This document shows positions 9,240 through 19,681 of a stretch of 64,000 bases of DNA, piece after piece (within the stretch, counting starts at the first letter, position 1; each line of letters starts with the position of its first letter). Under the pieces are notes generated by a model, which was not told the DNA's origin, searched no databases, and was given only the letters and a program-made list of their open reading frames with translations. Where the stretch lies: the NCBI RefSeq assembly GCF_014646755.1, contig NZ_BMNW01000001.1:700039-764038 (forward strand), read 5' to 3'. The translations under genes were made by a program, and so were the position numbers. The DNA is from Pseudomonas asuensis (lineage in GTDB: Bacteria > Pseudomonadota > Gammaproteobacteria > Pseudomonadales > Pseudomonadaceae).

Positions 9240-10693
9240 ACGCCCGTTTTTCTTATGCATGGGGCGCCCTGCTCAGCCTGACGCTGCTTGGGGGCTGTCA
9301 AAGTACCTCTTCTGCTATCGACAGTGCAGCAGCACATCCCAAACTGGAGTCACTGCAAGCGCTGAGCAAGAAACCGCCCGTCACTCGTACGTTAGATATT
9401 CAGAGCTGGAAAACCGCAGAAGGTGCGCGCGTCATGTTTGTGGAAGCCAACGAGCTGCCCATGTATGACCTGCGTCTGACGTTTGCAGCTGGTAGTAGCC
9501 AGGACGGCAACACCCCAGGCATCGCCACGATGACCAACGGCATGCTCAATGAAGGCATTGCTGGCATGGACACCACAGCGATTGCCATTGGTTTCGAAAA
9601 CCTGGGCGCCAACTTTTCGAACGGGGCCTATCGTGACATGGCAGTCGCCAGCTTACGAACCCTGTCCGACCCTGCCAAGAGTGGCCCGGCACTTGATCTC
9701 TTCACCAGAGTAGTAGGTCAGCCCACGTTTCCTGCTGCTCCATTGGAGCGTATCCGCAATCAACTGCTGACCGCTATCGAGTACAAGAAACAGGACCCGG
9801 GTGCTCAGGCAGGCGATGCCTTGATGAAGCAGCTCTACGGCAATCATCCTTATGCGCATCCCAGCACGGGTACAGTCGAGTCGCTAAAGTCGATTACGCC
9901 TGCTCACCTGCGCGCCTTCCATCAGCGCGCCTATGCAGCTGGCAATGTGGTTATTGCATTGACAGGAAACCTGACCCGCCCCCAGGCCGAAGCCATTGCT
10001 GCCAAGGTATCCAAATCCCTCCCTAAGGGGCCTGCCTTGCCTTCGGTAGCCAAGCCGCTACCGCCAAAGGCGGGTATCACTCATATCGAGTTTCCCTCCC
10101 AGCAAACGCATTTGATCCTTGCCGAACAAGGGATCGACCGTCGGGATCCTGATTACGCTGCGCTTTATCTGGGTAATCAGATCCTTGGCGGCGGTGGATT
10201 CGGCACTCGACTGATGACAGAAGTCCGGGAAAAGCGCGGGCTGACCTATGGGGTCTATTCCGGGTTTACCCCCATGCAAGTTGCGGGTCCATTCACAATC
10301 AGCTTGCAGACTCGTGCCGAGATGAGCCAGAACACGCTGGGGCTCGTACAAGACATCATCCGTCAGTATCTGAAGGAGGGACCGACCCAGAAGGAGCTGG
10401 ACGATGCAAAACGTGAGGTGTCGGGCAGCTTTCCACTTTCGACAGCCAGTAACAGTGCAATCGTCGCCCAGCTTGGCATGATTGGCTTCTATGATCTGCC
10501 TCTCAACTTCCTGGATACCTTCATGAAGCAGACGCAAACAGTGACCGCCGACCAGGTACGCGAAGCCATGGCCAAGCATTTGGACCCCGAAGCCTTTGTT
10601 ATCGTGACGGCCGGCCCAACCGTTGCCCAGCAACCCTTGCCAGCGCCAGTAGAGCGAGGCAACACACCGCCTCCTGGCGTTCCGGAGCATTGA
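9236..10693 (+). CDS. M16 peptidase partner subunit, non-catalytic lipoprotein
   Basis: A 485-residue M16-family protein whose position equivalent to HxxEH reads TMTNGMLNEG, so zinc ligands are missing. It keeps the R/Y pair typical of the partner subunit (LMTEVREKRGLTYGVYSGF, about residues 325-343). The N terminus has a lipobox, LGGC (Cys21), predicting a membrane-anchored lipoprotein, which may tether the soluble catalytic partner. The C-terminal tail is Pro-rich. Start and stop both overlap neighbouring genes, so the three genes 7872-11265 are coupled. The substrate is unknown. Confidence 0.9.
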   Translation: MNARFSYAWGALLSLTLLGGCQSTSSAIDSAAAHPKLESLQALSKKPPVTRTLDIQSWKTAEGARVMFVEANELPMYDLRLTFAAGSSQDGNTPGIATMTNGMLNEGIAGMDTTAIAIGFENLGANFSNGAYRDMAVASLRTLSDPAKSGPALDLFTRVVGQPTFPAAPLERIRNQLLTAIEYKKQDPGAQAGDALMKQLYGNHPYAHPSTGTVESLKSITPAHLRAFHQRAYAAGNVVIALTGNLTRPQAEAIAAKVSKSLPKGPALPSVAKPLPPKAGITHIEFPSQQTHLILAEQGIDRRDPDYAALYLGNQILGGGGFGTRLMTEVREKRGLTYGVYSGFTPMQVAGPFTISLQTRAEMSQNTLGLVQDIIRQYLKEGPTQKELDDAKREVSGSFPLSTASNSAIVAQLGMIGFYDLPLNFLDTFMKQTQTVTADQVREAMAKHLDPEAFVIVTAGPTVAQQPLPAPVERGNTPPPGVPEH

Positions 10694-10695
10694 GC

Positions 10696-11265
10696 ATGGT
10701 GCACAGTAAAGGTAGTCAGTTGCGCATCATTGGTGGCGACTGGCGCAGCCGACGCTTCAGTTTTCCTGAAGCGCCAGGACTTAGGCCAACGCCTGACCGG
10801 GTCCGTGAGACGTTATTCAACTGGCTGATGCCCTATGTACCCGGTGCCCGTGTGCTGGACCCATTCCTCGGCAGCGGTGCGCTGCTGCTTGAGGCACTGT
10901 CCCGAGGCGCCAGTCAGGCGCTCGGGCTGGACTTGAACCCAGCTGCGGTGAGTTCACTTCGCAGTCATCTGGCTTGGCTCAAGTGCGACAATACTCAGGT
11001 CGTCCAGAGCGATGCCCTGCACTACCTTCAGCACGGCGATGCATCACCCTTTGACGTCGTCTTTCTTGATCCACCCTTTCAAAAAGGCCTGCTTGAGCCT
11101 GCCTGCCAGCTCCTTGAAGAGCGAGGCTGGCTAGCCAAGGATGCTTGGGTCTATACCGAAAGCGAAAGTCAGCCGTCACTGCTTCTCATACCAGCCAGCT
11201 GGCACCTGCACAGGGAGAAGAAGGCGGGAAGTGTGCATTACGCACTCTGGCGTCGAGCCGAGTGA
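10696..11265 (+). CDS. rsmD: 16S rRNA (guanine966-N2)-methyltransferase RsmD
   Basis: A protein of about 189 residues that methylates G966 of 16S rRNA using S-adenosylmethionine. It opens with the RsmD signature LRIIGGDWRSRRFSFPEAPG and RPTPDRVRETLFNWL. The SAM-binding motif is VLDPFLGSGALLLEALSRGA, and the catalytic motif is LDPPF (about residues 122-126). The ATG at 10696, with GGAG 8 bases upstream, is preferred; a TTG at 10690 overlapping the previous stop is also possible. It follows the M16 pair directly. Confidence 0.96.
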   Translation: MVHSKGSQLRIIGGDWRSRRFSFPEAPGLRPTPDRVRETLFNWLMPYVPGARVLDPFLGSGALLLEALSRGASQALGLDLNPAAVSSLRSHLAWLKCDNTQVVQSDALHYLQHGDASPFDVVFLDPPFQKGLLEPACQLLEERGWLAKDAWVYTESESQPSLLLIPASWHLHREKKAGSVHYALWRRAE

Positions 11266-11272
11266 TTTTCTG

Positions 11273-12301
11273 GTGACGCACCCTATAGCACCAGACCTTT
11301 CAGCCCAGGCGGATACCTTTCGGCCCGCCTGGTGGCTGCCTGGCCCTCATCTGCAAACCCTATGGGGCTCGCTCTGGCGACGCCTCCCTCTGATGACGCG
11401 TCCACGCGAGCGAATCTGGCTGGAAGATGGCGACTTCCTGGATTTGGACTGGTACGGACCGGAGGATCCCTATACGCCTCTGGTGCTGGCTATACACGGA
11501 CTGACAGGCAGTTCTTCTTCACACTATATCCTGGGACTGCAACTGGCTCTTGCCGAGCATGGCTGGGCTAGCGTCGGGCTCAATTGGCGAGGCTGTTCGG
11601 GCGAGCCAAACCTATTACCGCGTGGCTATCATTCGGGCGTTACCGAAGACCTTTCCGCGGTTATCGCCCATCTTCAAGCCAAGCGACCCCTGGCGCCGCT
11701 TTATGCCGTTGGTTACTCACTGGGTGGAAATGTGCTGCTCAAGTACTTAGGTGAGACGGGCTTACACTGCCCCCTTCAAGCGGCGGTCTCTGTATCGGTC
11801 CCCTTTCGACTAGACCTATGCGCGGACCGTATCGCCATTGGTTTTTCACAGGTTTACCAGGCGCATTTCATGCGAGAACTGGTGGCCTATGTAAAGCGCA
11901 AGCGAGAGGCGTTGCAGCAACGTCAGCAACACGACCATGTGGCCTCGCTGGATGCGTTAGGTGACCTGAAAGATATGAAGACCTTTTGGGATTTCGATGG
12001 ACGTATTACCGCTCCATTGCATGGTTTCGAGGATGCTCATGACTATTATCGGCAGGCATCAAGTCGTTATTACCTGAAAGATATCAGGATACCTACTCTC
12101 ATGATTCAGGCGGAAGATGACCCTTTTATTGGGCGTGAGAGCCTGCCGACAGCACAGGAGCTGTCCGATACCCTATGCTTTGAGCGTCACGCTCATGGTG
12201 GTCATGTAGGGTTTGTAGCGGGTTCATGGCGGAGCCCTGACTACTACCTGGAGCACCGGATACCACAGTGGCTTATGTCGCAGCAGGAGCGACTGGCTTA
12301 G
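11273..12301 (+). CDS. YheT-family alpha/beta hydrolase (putative esterase)
   Basis: A 342-residue alpha/beta hydrolase of the YheT/ABHD1-3 type. The diagnostic N terminus FRPAWWLPGPHLQTLWGSL is present, then HGLTGSSSSHYI (oxyanion region), the nucleophile elbow GYSLGGN, the acid in IQAEDDPFI and the His in HGGHVGFV. It lacks a signal peptide and should be cytoplasmic. The physiological substrate is not known. A longer frame opens at 11141 inside rsmD; the GTG at 11273, just after the rsmD stop, gives the family's normal length and is chosen. Confidence 0.88.
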   Translation: MTHPIAPDLSAQADTFRPAWWLPGPHLQTLWGSLWRRLPLMTRPRERIWLEDGDFLDLDWYGPEDPYTPLVLAIHGLTGSSSSHYILGLQLALAEHGWASVGLNWRGCSGEPNLLPRGYHSGVTEDLSAVIAHLQAKRPLAPLYAVGYSLGGNVLLKYLGETGLHCPLQAAVSVSVPFRLDLCADRIAIGFSQVYQAHFMRELVAYVKRKREALQQRQQHDHVASLDALGDLKDMKTFWDFDGRITAPLHGFEDAHDYYRQASSRYYLKDIRIPTLMIQAEDDPFIGRESLPTAQELSDTLCFERHAHGGHVGFVAGSWRSPDYYLEHRIPQWLMSQQERLA

Positions 12302-12466
12302 AACGGTAACCGATCAGCGAACGCTATCCGCTATAAGTGAAAACAGGCAAACCGCTCGGGCTGCACGTTTCGAAAAAATTTTCTACACTCCCAGCGCTTA
12401 AGGCTCATCCTTTATGAATACCAGGCCGCTTATTGACCTTTCGACTTGGACATCTGGCCTGGCTGA

Positions 12467-12991
<525 letters not shown>

Positions 12992-13045
12992 AATTACCGT
13001 TAGGGCACATATATCGGCGTAGACGTGCACCATGCGCGCCGATAA

Positions 13046-13357
<312 letters not shown>

Positions 13358-13400
13358 TCAAGGCTGCTGCGCTGCATCAGGTGCTTAGCTCCAATAAAAA

Positions 13401-13420
13401 AGCCGGTCACTTGACCGGCT
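13401..13420 (+). terminator. Ferredoxin gene terminator
   Basis: AGCCGGTCA (13401-13409) pairs with TGACCGGCT (13412-13420), flanked by A and T runs on both sides, so it can work on both strands. It ends the ferredoxin transcript and also the convergent small-protein gene that ends at 13433. Confidence 0.92.
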
Positions 13421-13432
13421 TTTTTATTGATC

Positions 13433-13795
13433 TCACTCTGATTGGCCATACCCCGTACGGGTACATCCCAAGCAGCGGACAAAAGCCGCTTTGCCCGGCT
13501 CAACAACCAATGCTCTACCCGCCTCCCCTACATTACCGCCAGCGGCAGTAAAGGGCAGGCTGACCACGAACGCACCCGCGCCAATGGCCGTCGCAACGAT
13601 CAGAAGCGGCCGGGCAATCAGCAGATCACCAATCATCGAGAACGCTTTTGGTGCGCCAACCTCATAATTCGGATCGCCACTGGTATTGCTAACGGTTTCC
13701 GTCTCGTAACCCGAATCGGCTAATGCCGGTGCGGCAGCGCTCCATAGGGCCATGGAGAAGGCCAACGTGGTAGCCAATGCGCGGAACGGGCTCAT
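13433..13795 (-). CDS. Small exported protein, conserved hypothetical
   Basis: A 120-residue protein with a Sec signal peptide (cleavage likely after SAAAPALA, residue 26) and one hydrophobic segment in the middle ([21 protein letters not shown], split by charged ends). The C terminus contains a Cys pair ([11 protein letters not shown]). An AAGGA ribosome site lies 9 bases upstream of the ATG. Relatives in Pseudomonas have sometimes been labelled multidrug transporter, which its size does not support. It is convergent with the ferredoxin gene and follows lgt in the same direction. Function unknown. Confidence 0.75.
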   Translation of the reverse strand: MSPFRALATTLAFSMALWSAAAPALADSGYETETVSNTSGDPNYEVGAPKAFSMIGDLLIARPLLIVATAIGAGAFVVSLPFTAAGGNVGEAGRALVVEPGKAAFVRCLGCTRTGYGQSE

Positions 13796-13883
13796 ACTTC
13801 TGTCCTTTAAGTGAGAGGCGATTAACCATTAACTATAAGCACCGCCCCTCAACTTGTCAGTGACCTTTCACCTGAATATCAGG

Positions 13884-14696
13884 TCATTCCGTCAGAGTTT
13901 TGGGTTTACGCTGATACCGGTAGGCCAGGACCATCAGGAAAATCCCCCCAAGGATCATCGGTACGCACAGCACCTGCCCCATGGTGAGCCAGCCCCAGGC
14001 CAGATAACCCAGCTGCGCATCCGGCATACGAACGAACTCCACCAGGAAACGGAAGATGCCGTAGCACAGGACGAAAAGCCCTGAAACCGCCATTGTCGGA
14101 CGTGGCTTGCGTGAGAAAAGCCAAAGGATGACAAACAAGGCGACCCCTTCCAGCGCAAACTGATAGAGCTGGGAAGGATGACGTGGCAACTGAGCCGGAT
14201 CGCTGAAGGGCGGGAAAATCATTGCCCACGGTACATCGCTCGGCTTGCCCCAGAGTTCGGCATTGATGAAGTTACCGATCCTTCCGGCGCCCAGGCCGAT
14301 TGGAACCAGCGGGGCGATGAAATCCATCAGCTCGAAAAAGCTCTTGTTATTACGGCGACCAAACCACCACACCGCCAGGATCACGCCCAACAAACCGCCA
14401 TGAAAGGCCATACCGCCCTTCCAGACTTCAAAGATGAGCGTGGGGTTGGCGATATATTCGTCCAGATTATAGAAAAGAACATAGCCCAATCTGCCGCCAA
14501 TGATGACGCCGCACGCCACCCAGAAGACCAAGTCAGAAAGCTTGTCTTTGTTCCAGGTAGGATCAAACCGATCCAAACGGCGTGAGGCTAGCAGCCAAGC
14601 ACCACCGATGCCAATGAGGTACATAAGGCCGTACCAGTGAATCTTTAATGGACCGATCGCGACCGCTACCGGGTCGATCTGTGGATAAGGCAGCAT
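13884..14696 (-). CDS. lgt: Phosphatidylglycerol-prolipoprotein diacylglyceryl transferase
   Basis: A 270-residue integral inner-membrane enzyme with about seven helices. It moves diacylglycerol from phosphatidylglycerol onto the lipobox Cys of prolipoproteins, the first step for the several lipoproteins in this window. The Lgt signature [15 protein letters not shown] is at about residues 138-152, and [18 protein letters not shown] and [12 protein letters not shown] are also conserved. The TauE permease gene lies 24 bases upstream in the same direction. Confidence 0.97.
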   Translation of the reverse strand: MLPYPQIDPVAVAIGPLKIHWYGLMYLIGIGGAWLLASRRLDRFDPTWNKDKLSDLVFWVACGVIIGGRLGYVLFYNLDEYIANPTLIFEVWKGGMAFHGGLLGVILAVWWFGRRNNKSFFELMDFIAPLVPIGLGAGRIGNFINAELWGKPSDVPWAMIFPPFSDPAQLPRHPSQLYQFALEGVALFVILWLFSRKPRPTMAVSGLFVLCYGIFRFLVEFVRMPDAQLGYLAWGWLTMGQVLCVPMILGGIFLMVLAYRYQRKPKTLTE

Positions 14697-14720
14697 TACG
14701 ACTCCTTGATAAAAGGGTTC

Positions 14721-15503
14721 TCAGATCAGAAAACTGAGCCCTACACTAAACAACAACAACGCAAATAGCCGCTTGAGCAGCCGTGGAGAAAGCATGTGCG
14801 CCAAACGCGCACCAAAACGGGCAAAGAACATGCTGGTTAGCGCAATACCTGCCAATGCCGGCAGATAGACATACCCGATACTCCCTTCCGGCAGGCCAGA
14901 CTCACCCCAGCCCACCACCATGAATGAAATGGCTCCGGAGATCGCGATAGGTAAACCACACGCAGATGAGGTTGCCACAGCCTGCTGCATGCTGACGCTT
15001 CGCCAGGTCAAGAAAGGCACAGTCAGCGAACCGCCCCCAATGCCGAAGATAGCCGAAGCCCAGCCAATGACCACACCAGCCACGGTAAGCACTGGCCTAC
15101 CCGGCACGGTCTTGCTGGCTTTTGGACGAATATCGAGCGTCATCTGTAGCGATACGAGAATGGCAAAGGTGCCTATGATCTTTTGCAGGACGGGCCCTTG
15201 AATATAGGAAGCAGTTATCCCACCGATAAAGCTCCCCAGGACAATTCCAACCGTCATCCACAACACAATGGGCCACTGTACGGCACCCTGGCGATGGTGG
15301 GCCAGGATAGCGTTGATCGATGTAAATACGATGGTTGCCAGCGAAGTGCCGACTGCCAAGTGCGTCAGTACATCGGCCTCTATACCATGGGCAGTGAAGC
15401 TGTACACCAGAACCGGTACGATGATCAATCCGCCCCCGACGCCGAACAGACCAGCCAGAACGCCTGCACATGCGCCAAGAATCAGATAGAGCACGAACTC
15501 CAT
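14721..15503 (-). CDS. TauE/SafE-family sulfite/sulfonate permease-like protein
   Basis: A 260-residue membrane protein of the TauE/SafE (DUF81) family, about eight helices in two similar halves. The repeated glycine motif is seen in both: GLFGVGGGLIIVPVLV near the N terminus and AIFGIGGGSLTVPFLTW about residue 165. Members export sulfite, sulfoacetate or related anions, but the substrate cannot be told here. The ATG at 15503 with AGGA 7 bases before it is preferred to an in-frame start at 15554. It is upstream of lgt and probably co-transcribed. Confidence 0.9.
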   Translation of the reverse strand: MEFVLYLILGACAGVLAGLFGVGGGLIIVPVLVYSFTAHGIEADVLTHLAVGTSLATIVFTSINAILAHHRQGAVQWPIVLWMTVGIVLGSFIGGITASYIQGPVLQKIIGTFAILVSLQMTLDIRPKASKTVPGRPVLTVAGVVIGWASAIFGIGGGSLTVPFLTWRSVSMQQAVATSSACGLPIAISGAISFMVVGWGESGLPEGSIGYVYLPALAGIALTSMFFARFGARLAHMLSPRLLKRLFALLLFSVGLSFLI

Positions 15504-15597
15504 GTCGAATCCTGCCGAACAAAACAGCAATGGTAGCCCAATCGGCAACAGCACACGAGCGAACCCTTAATGATCAAGGCCTTATGGAGACCATGCA

Positions 15598-16344
15598 ATG
15601 TGCCTGATTGTCTTTGCCTGGCGCCCTGAACATACCGAGCCGCTAATCCTGGCAGCCAACCGTGACGAGTTCTACGCACGCCCCAGTGCCCCACTGGATA
15701 CCTGGAAAGACCAGCCCCACATCATTGGCGGAAGAGACCTGACGGCAGGCGGCACCTGGCTTGCCGTAGGATCAGATGGCCGCTTTGCCACAGTGACCAA
15801 TATCCGCGACCCTGGCCAGCCCTTATCCGACCGCTCACGTGGTGAGTTGCCTGTGCGCTTTTTAGAAAGTGGTATTTCGGCCGAGGAATATGCGCATGAC
15901 GTAGCCCGACGTAGCGATGAGTACACGGGCTTCAATCTGCTTCTGGGGGATCGTCAATCGTTATGGCACCTAAATGCCCGCAGTCGAAAGCCGCATCGAT
16001 TACCGCCGGGAATTTATGGAGTATCCAACGCTGACCTGAATACACCCTGGCCAAAGCTACTCAGGGTTAGAGCTGGCCTTGAGCGGGCATTGGATCATCC
16101 CTCGGATGAAGCGCTATTCACACTCCTGGCCGATACCTGGCAACCCGATCCTGCAACGCTTCCTCACACTGGAGTCAACCCTGAACTAGAGGCGTTATTA
16201 TCCAGCGTATTCATTGCCAGTGAGAACTACGGCACGCGCGCCAGCACGCTTCTGCGCCAACAAGCAGATGGACGGACCCTTATTACGGAACGGCGTTTTG
16301 GCACCTATGGTAAGCCGCTTGGAGAAAGCAGCCGGACGATATAG
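15598..16344 (+). CDS. NRDE-family protein (TANGO2-like)
   Basis: A 248-residue protein of the NRDE/TANGO2 family. It begins with Met-Cys (MCLIVFAWRPEH), followed by AANRDEFYARPSAPL, the Asn-Arg-Asp-Glu motif that names the family, then GGRDLTAGGTWLAV and TNIRDP. The exposed Cys2 suggests an Ntn-hydrolase-like fold, although bacterial function is unproven; eukaryotic TANGO2 has been linked to haem and lipid handling. It is divergent from the TauE-lgt pair and convergent with ptsP. Confidence 0.9.
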   Translation: MCLIVFAWRPEHTEPLILAANRDEFYARPSAPLDTWKDQPHIIGGRDLTAGGTWLAVGSDGRFATVTNIRDPGQPLSDRSRGELPVRFLESGISAEEYAHDVARRSDEYTGFNLLLGDRQSLWHLNARSRKPHRLPPGIYGVSNADLNTPWPKLLRVRAGLERALDHPSDEALFTLLADTWQPDPATLPHTGVNPELEALLSSVFIASENYGTRASTLLRQQADGRTLITERRFGTYGKPLGESSRTI

Positions 16345-16350
16345 TCCGGC
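16331..16350. terminator. Hairpin at the NRDE stop codon
   Basis: GCCGGAC (16331-16337) and GTCCGGC (16344-16350) form a 7-bp stem with a 6-base loop overlapping the NRDE stop, 6 bases from the convergent ptsP stop. There is no T run, so termination is uncertain. Confidence 0.4.
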
Positions 16351-16356
16351 ACGCTA

Positions 16357-18636
16357 TCAACTCTGGACGGTGGAAGCCGGATTGATGACCCGCCCTAGCC
16401 CCAGGTTACGCAAAGCCAGATGGAGTGCGCTGTGCACTACTTGTGGGTTATCAATCTTGAGCAACTGCTCTAGGAGCTCCTTTGCCTTGGACAGGCTCAT
16501 CTGACGCAGCAACCATTTTACCTTGGGGAGGTTGGTCGCGTTCATGGAAAGCGAGTCATACCCCATGGCCATAAGCAGTACTGCTGCTGCCGGATCGCCT
16601 GCCATCTCGCCACAGATGCTGACCGGAACGTTTTCCGCATGGGCATCTTCCACAACGCTTTTGAGCGCCTGAAGCACTGCAGGGTGGAAATAGTCGTATA
16701 AGTCAGCCACACGGGGGTTGTTGCGGTCCACCGCCAACAGGTACTGGGTCAGATCATTGGAGCCCACCGAGATGAAGTCCACCTCACGGGCCAGATCCCG
16801 AGCCTGATAGACCGCCGAGGGCACCTCTACCATCACGCCTACTGGCGGCATGGGAATATTAACGCCTTCGTCACGCACCTCACACCAGGCGCGATGCAAG
16901 AGGTGCTGAGCCTCGTCTAGCTCATGCACACCCGAGATCATGGGCAGCATGATGCGCAGATTATCCAGGCCTTCACTGGCTTTGAGCATAGCCCGAGCCT
17001 GCACCAGAAAGATTTCCGGGTGATCCAGCGTGACACGAATACCACGCCAGCCCAGGAAGGGATTGTCTTCCTTGATGGGGAAATAGGACAGCGATTTATC
17101 TCCGCCAATATCCAGCATACGCATGGTGACGGGCTGAGGGTGGAAGGCTGCCAGCTGCTCCCGGTAGATGGAGAGCTGTTCCTTTTCACTGGGGAAGCGG
17201 TCGTTGATCATGAAGGGGACTTCAGTCCGGTACAGCCCTACCCCTTCGGCGCCACGCTGTTGCGCGCGCGCAACGTCGGCTAACAGCCCGGTGTTTACCC
17301 AGAGCGGCATCCGGTGGCCATCCAGAGTTTCGCACGGCAGGCTGCGCAGGGCTTCCAGCCCTTGCGTCAGCTGACGCTCATCCTCGACCACAGCACTGTA
17401 TTGCTTGAGCAGCTGCGCCGAAGGGTTAGTAAATACTTCCCCATGGTAGCCATCGACAATCAGCGAAATACCATCAACTTTCGAGTAAGGCAGGTCTACC
17501 GCGCCCATGACGGTTGGGATACCCATGGCACGTGCCAGGATCGCAACGTGAGAGTTGCCGGAACCCAGCACGGAAATCATGCCGGCCAGCTTGCCCTCGG
17601 GCACTTCGCCTAACATGGCAGGTGACAGTTCTTCACTGACCAAAATAGTCTGGTCAGGATAGACCAGGCACTGCTGCCGAGCCTGTTGAAGATAGGCCAA
17701 CAAGCGACGCCCCAGATCCTTCACATCAGCGGCGCGCTCGCTCAGGTAAGCGTCGTCCATCATCTCGAAGCGACGAACATGATCATTTACGACCTGACGC
17801 AATGCACCCTGGGCCCACTGCCCACCCTTGATGATCTGGGTGACTTCGTTACCCAGCGCCGCATCGTCGAGCATCATCAGATACACGTCGAACAGGGCAC
17901 GCTCTTCCTTGCGAAGCTGACTCGAAAGCCGCTCAGACAGCTGACGCATGTCCTCGCGTACGGACTCCAACGCATGCTGGAACAAGGCCAGTTCTGCCTG
18001 GATATCCTTAACAGTTTTATCAGGGACGACCTCCAGGTCGGCCGGAGGCAGCACGACCACTGCCGTACCCACGCCAACGCCAGGGGAACCCGGAATGCCC
18101 ACGAAGCGTGCTTCCTGGATACCCTTACCCTGTCGCCCGAGGCCACGAATGGTGCCCGTGGCTTCGGCATGTGCGATGACGCCTGCCAACTGAGCGCTCA
18201 TGGTAACGAGGAAGGCTTCTTCACCCTCATCGAACTGGCGCCGCTCCTTTTGCTGAACGACCAGTACACCCATTACACGGCGATGGTGAATGATCGGCGC
18301 GCCCAGGAAGGAAGCATAACGCTCCTCGCCCGTTTCAGCGAAATAGCGAAAGCGCGGATGACTCGAGGCATCCTCAAGGTTAAGCGGCTCTTCACGCGTT
18401 CCGACCAGACCCACAAGACCTTCGTTAGGGGCCATGCTGACACGTCCTATGGAGCGCTTGTTCAAGCCCTCGGTCGACATAAGGACAAATCGGTTGGTTT
18501 CAGGGTCCAGCAGATAGACGGAGCACACCTGGGTGCCCATAGCCGCTCGAACGCGCTGAACAATGATCGACAACGCCGTTTTAAGATCCTTGGCGGCGTT
18601 TACTTCTTGAACGACCTTACGCAGCGTATTCAGCAT
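16357..18636 (-). CDS. ptsP: Nitrogen PTS enzyme I, PtsP (EI-Ntr)
   Basis: A 759-residue phosphoenolpyruvate phosphotransferase. An N-terminal GAF domain (about 1-165, beginning MLNTLRKVVQEVNAAKDLKTA) is followed by the enzyme I domain with the phospho-His motif GSGNSHVAILARAMGIPTVMG, the PEP-binding TIM barrel (GVGLYRTEVPFM, MRMLDIGGDKSL) and the EI signature DFISVGSNDLTQYLLAVDR. It starts the phosphorelay PEP - PtsP - NPr - EIIA-Ntr that reports nitrogen status. The ATG at 18636 gives the known Pseudomonas length; an earlier in-frame start adds 22 residues. rppH lies upstream after a 294-base gap. Confidence 0.97.
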   Translation of the reverse strand: MLNTLRKVVQEVNAAKDLKTALSIIVQRVRAAMGTQVCSVYLLDPETNRFVLMSTEGLNKRSIGRVSMAPNEGLVGLVGTREEPLNLEDASSHPRFRYFAETGEERYASFLGAPIIHHRRVMGVLVVQQKERRQFDEGEEAFLVTMSAQLAGVIAHAEATGTIRGLGRQGKGIQEARFVGIPGSPGVGVGTAVVVLPPADLEVVPDKTVKDIQAELALFQHALESVREDMRQLSERLSSQLRKEERALFDVYLMMLDDAALGNEVTQIIKGGQWAQGALRQVVNDHVRRFEMMDDAYLSERAADVKDLGRRLLAYLQQARQQCLVYPDQTILVSEELSPAMLGEVPEGKLAGMISVLGSGNSHVAILARAMGIPTVMGAVDLPYSKVDGISLIVDGYHGEVFTNPSAQLLKQYSAVVEDERQLTQGLEALRSLPCETLDGHRMPLWVNTGLLADVARAQQRGAEGVGLYRTEVPFMINDRFPSEKEQLSIYREQLAAFHPQPVTMRMLDIGGDKSLSYFPIKEDNPFLGWRGIRVTLDHPEIFLVQARAMLKASEGLDNLRIMLPMISGVHELDEAQHLLHRAWCEVRDEGVNIPMPPVGVMVEVPSAVYQARDLAREVDFISVGSNDLTQYLLAVDRNNPRVADLYDYFHPAVLQALKSVVEDAHAENVPVSICGEMAGDPAAAVLLMAMGYDSLSMNATNLPKVKWLLRQMSLSKAKELLEQLLKIDNPQVVHSALHLALRNLGLGRVINPASTVQS

Positions 18637-18893
18637 GCTAGAAGCCCTGGGCTCTGGTGACGTTGGACGACATCCTGATAAAGGATTTCGAGGCGCGATC
18701 AAATTGAGTTTCGGTCACCGACCTGATAGCCACAATAGATGAAGGTGGACAGCAATGCCTATCTGACAGCGTAATGCCATTCAACGTCACAAATCGTTCA
18801 TCTAGCATGACCACAGCACTTCCTCCGTACGCGGCAGGCCCGGCATAACCGGACGGGCCGGTGAGGCAATGCAAACGGTGCCTCTTCCGTCTT

Positions 18894-18911
18894 CCATACG
18901 TACACGTATGG
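18894..18911. promoter_or_regulatory. Perfect 18-bp palindrome between rppH and ptsP
   Basis: CCATACGT (18894-18901), AC, ACGTATGG (18904-18911) is a perfect inverted repeat 20 bases beyond the rppH stop and about 260 bases upstream of ptsP. A third ACGTATG follows at about 18922. With no T run it looks more like a protein-binding site than a terminator. The 294-base gap 18637-18930 otherwise shows only a GC-rich imperfect repeat around 18850. Confidence 0.4.
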
Positions 18912-18930
18912 TACAGGCTTAACGTATGTG

Positions 18931-19404
18931 TCAGGCGAGCAGACGCGGTGCCAACTCTTTCAGGGCCCGACGATACACTTCGCGCTTGAACGTCACCACC
19001 TGCCCTAATGGGTACCAGTAACTGACCCAGCGCCAACCGTCGAACTCCGGCTTGCCCGTAACATCCATGCGCACCCGTTGCTCCTCGGACATCAGCCGAA
19101 GCAAAAACCATTTCTGCTTCTGACCAATACACAGAGGCCTACTATGCGTACGCACCATGCGTTGGGGCAAGCGATAACGCAACCAGCCCCGCGTACAGGC
19201 CAGAATCCGGACATCATCCGGGCTCAGACCTACTTCTTCGTTCAATTCGCGATAAAGCGCTTCTTCTGGCGTTTCACGATCATCGATACCTCCCTGTGGA
19301 AACTGCCAGGCGTCCTGATTAATGCGCCGAGCCCACAGCACTTGGCCGACATCATTCGCGAGGATAATGCCGACATTTGGGCGAAAACCATCAGAATCGA
19401 TCAC
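18931..19404 (-). CDS. rppH: RNA pyrophosphohydrolase RppH
   Basis: A 157-residue Nudix hydrolase that removes pyrophosphate from 5'-triphosphate RNA, opening transcripts to 5'-end-dependent decay. The Nudix box is [22 protein letters not shown] (quoted here as two parts: [12 protein letters not shown] and [10 protein letters not shown]). RppH-specific sequences [29 protein letters not shown] and [11 protein letters not shown] are present. The GTG at 19404, preceded by AGGGGTG, gives the known N terminus [10 protein letters not shown]; an ATG at 19446 would add 14 residues. Minus strand, upstream of ptsP as in other pseudomonads. Confidence 0.95.
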   Translation of the reverse strand: MIDSDGFRPNVGIILANDVGQVLWARRINQDAWQFPQGGIDDRETPEEALYRELNEEVGLSPDDVRILACTRGWLRYRLPQRMVRTHSRPLCIGQKQKWFLLRLMSEEQRVRMDVTGKPEFDGWRWVSYWYPLGQVVTFKREVYRRALKELAPRLLA

Positions 19405-19681
19405 GGCTGACACCCCTGGAAAGTCAATAGGCTTGCATTGTTCCACAAAGCTTGTTCAAGCAGCAACGCAGCCTCTTGCCTGTATTTTTGCCGTCTGTGG
19501 CAATACGTTGGCAAGCACCACCGGTGCATGCTCCTCTTTATGGACACTCCCTATAGGCAATCTCGCCAGCGCACTCGAAAAACACGCGGGCAGTATCGTC
19601 AGCCGTTGCTGAACAAAAGCTTACATGGCTATGCAATCAACAGGTTCTGACCGGTAAAGCATGACCTGTCTCCCACTCCCG

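Noticed and set aside
9236-10693. Second M16 gene as a degraded pseudogene
   Set aside because: Absence of HxxEH is normal for the partner subunit; the frame is intact and the R/Y pair is kept.
17686-18660. 324-codon frame opposite ptsP
   Set aside because: It lies wholly antisense to the well-supported ptsP gene and shows no family motif.
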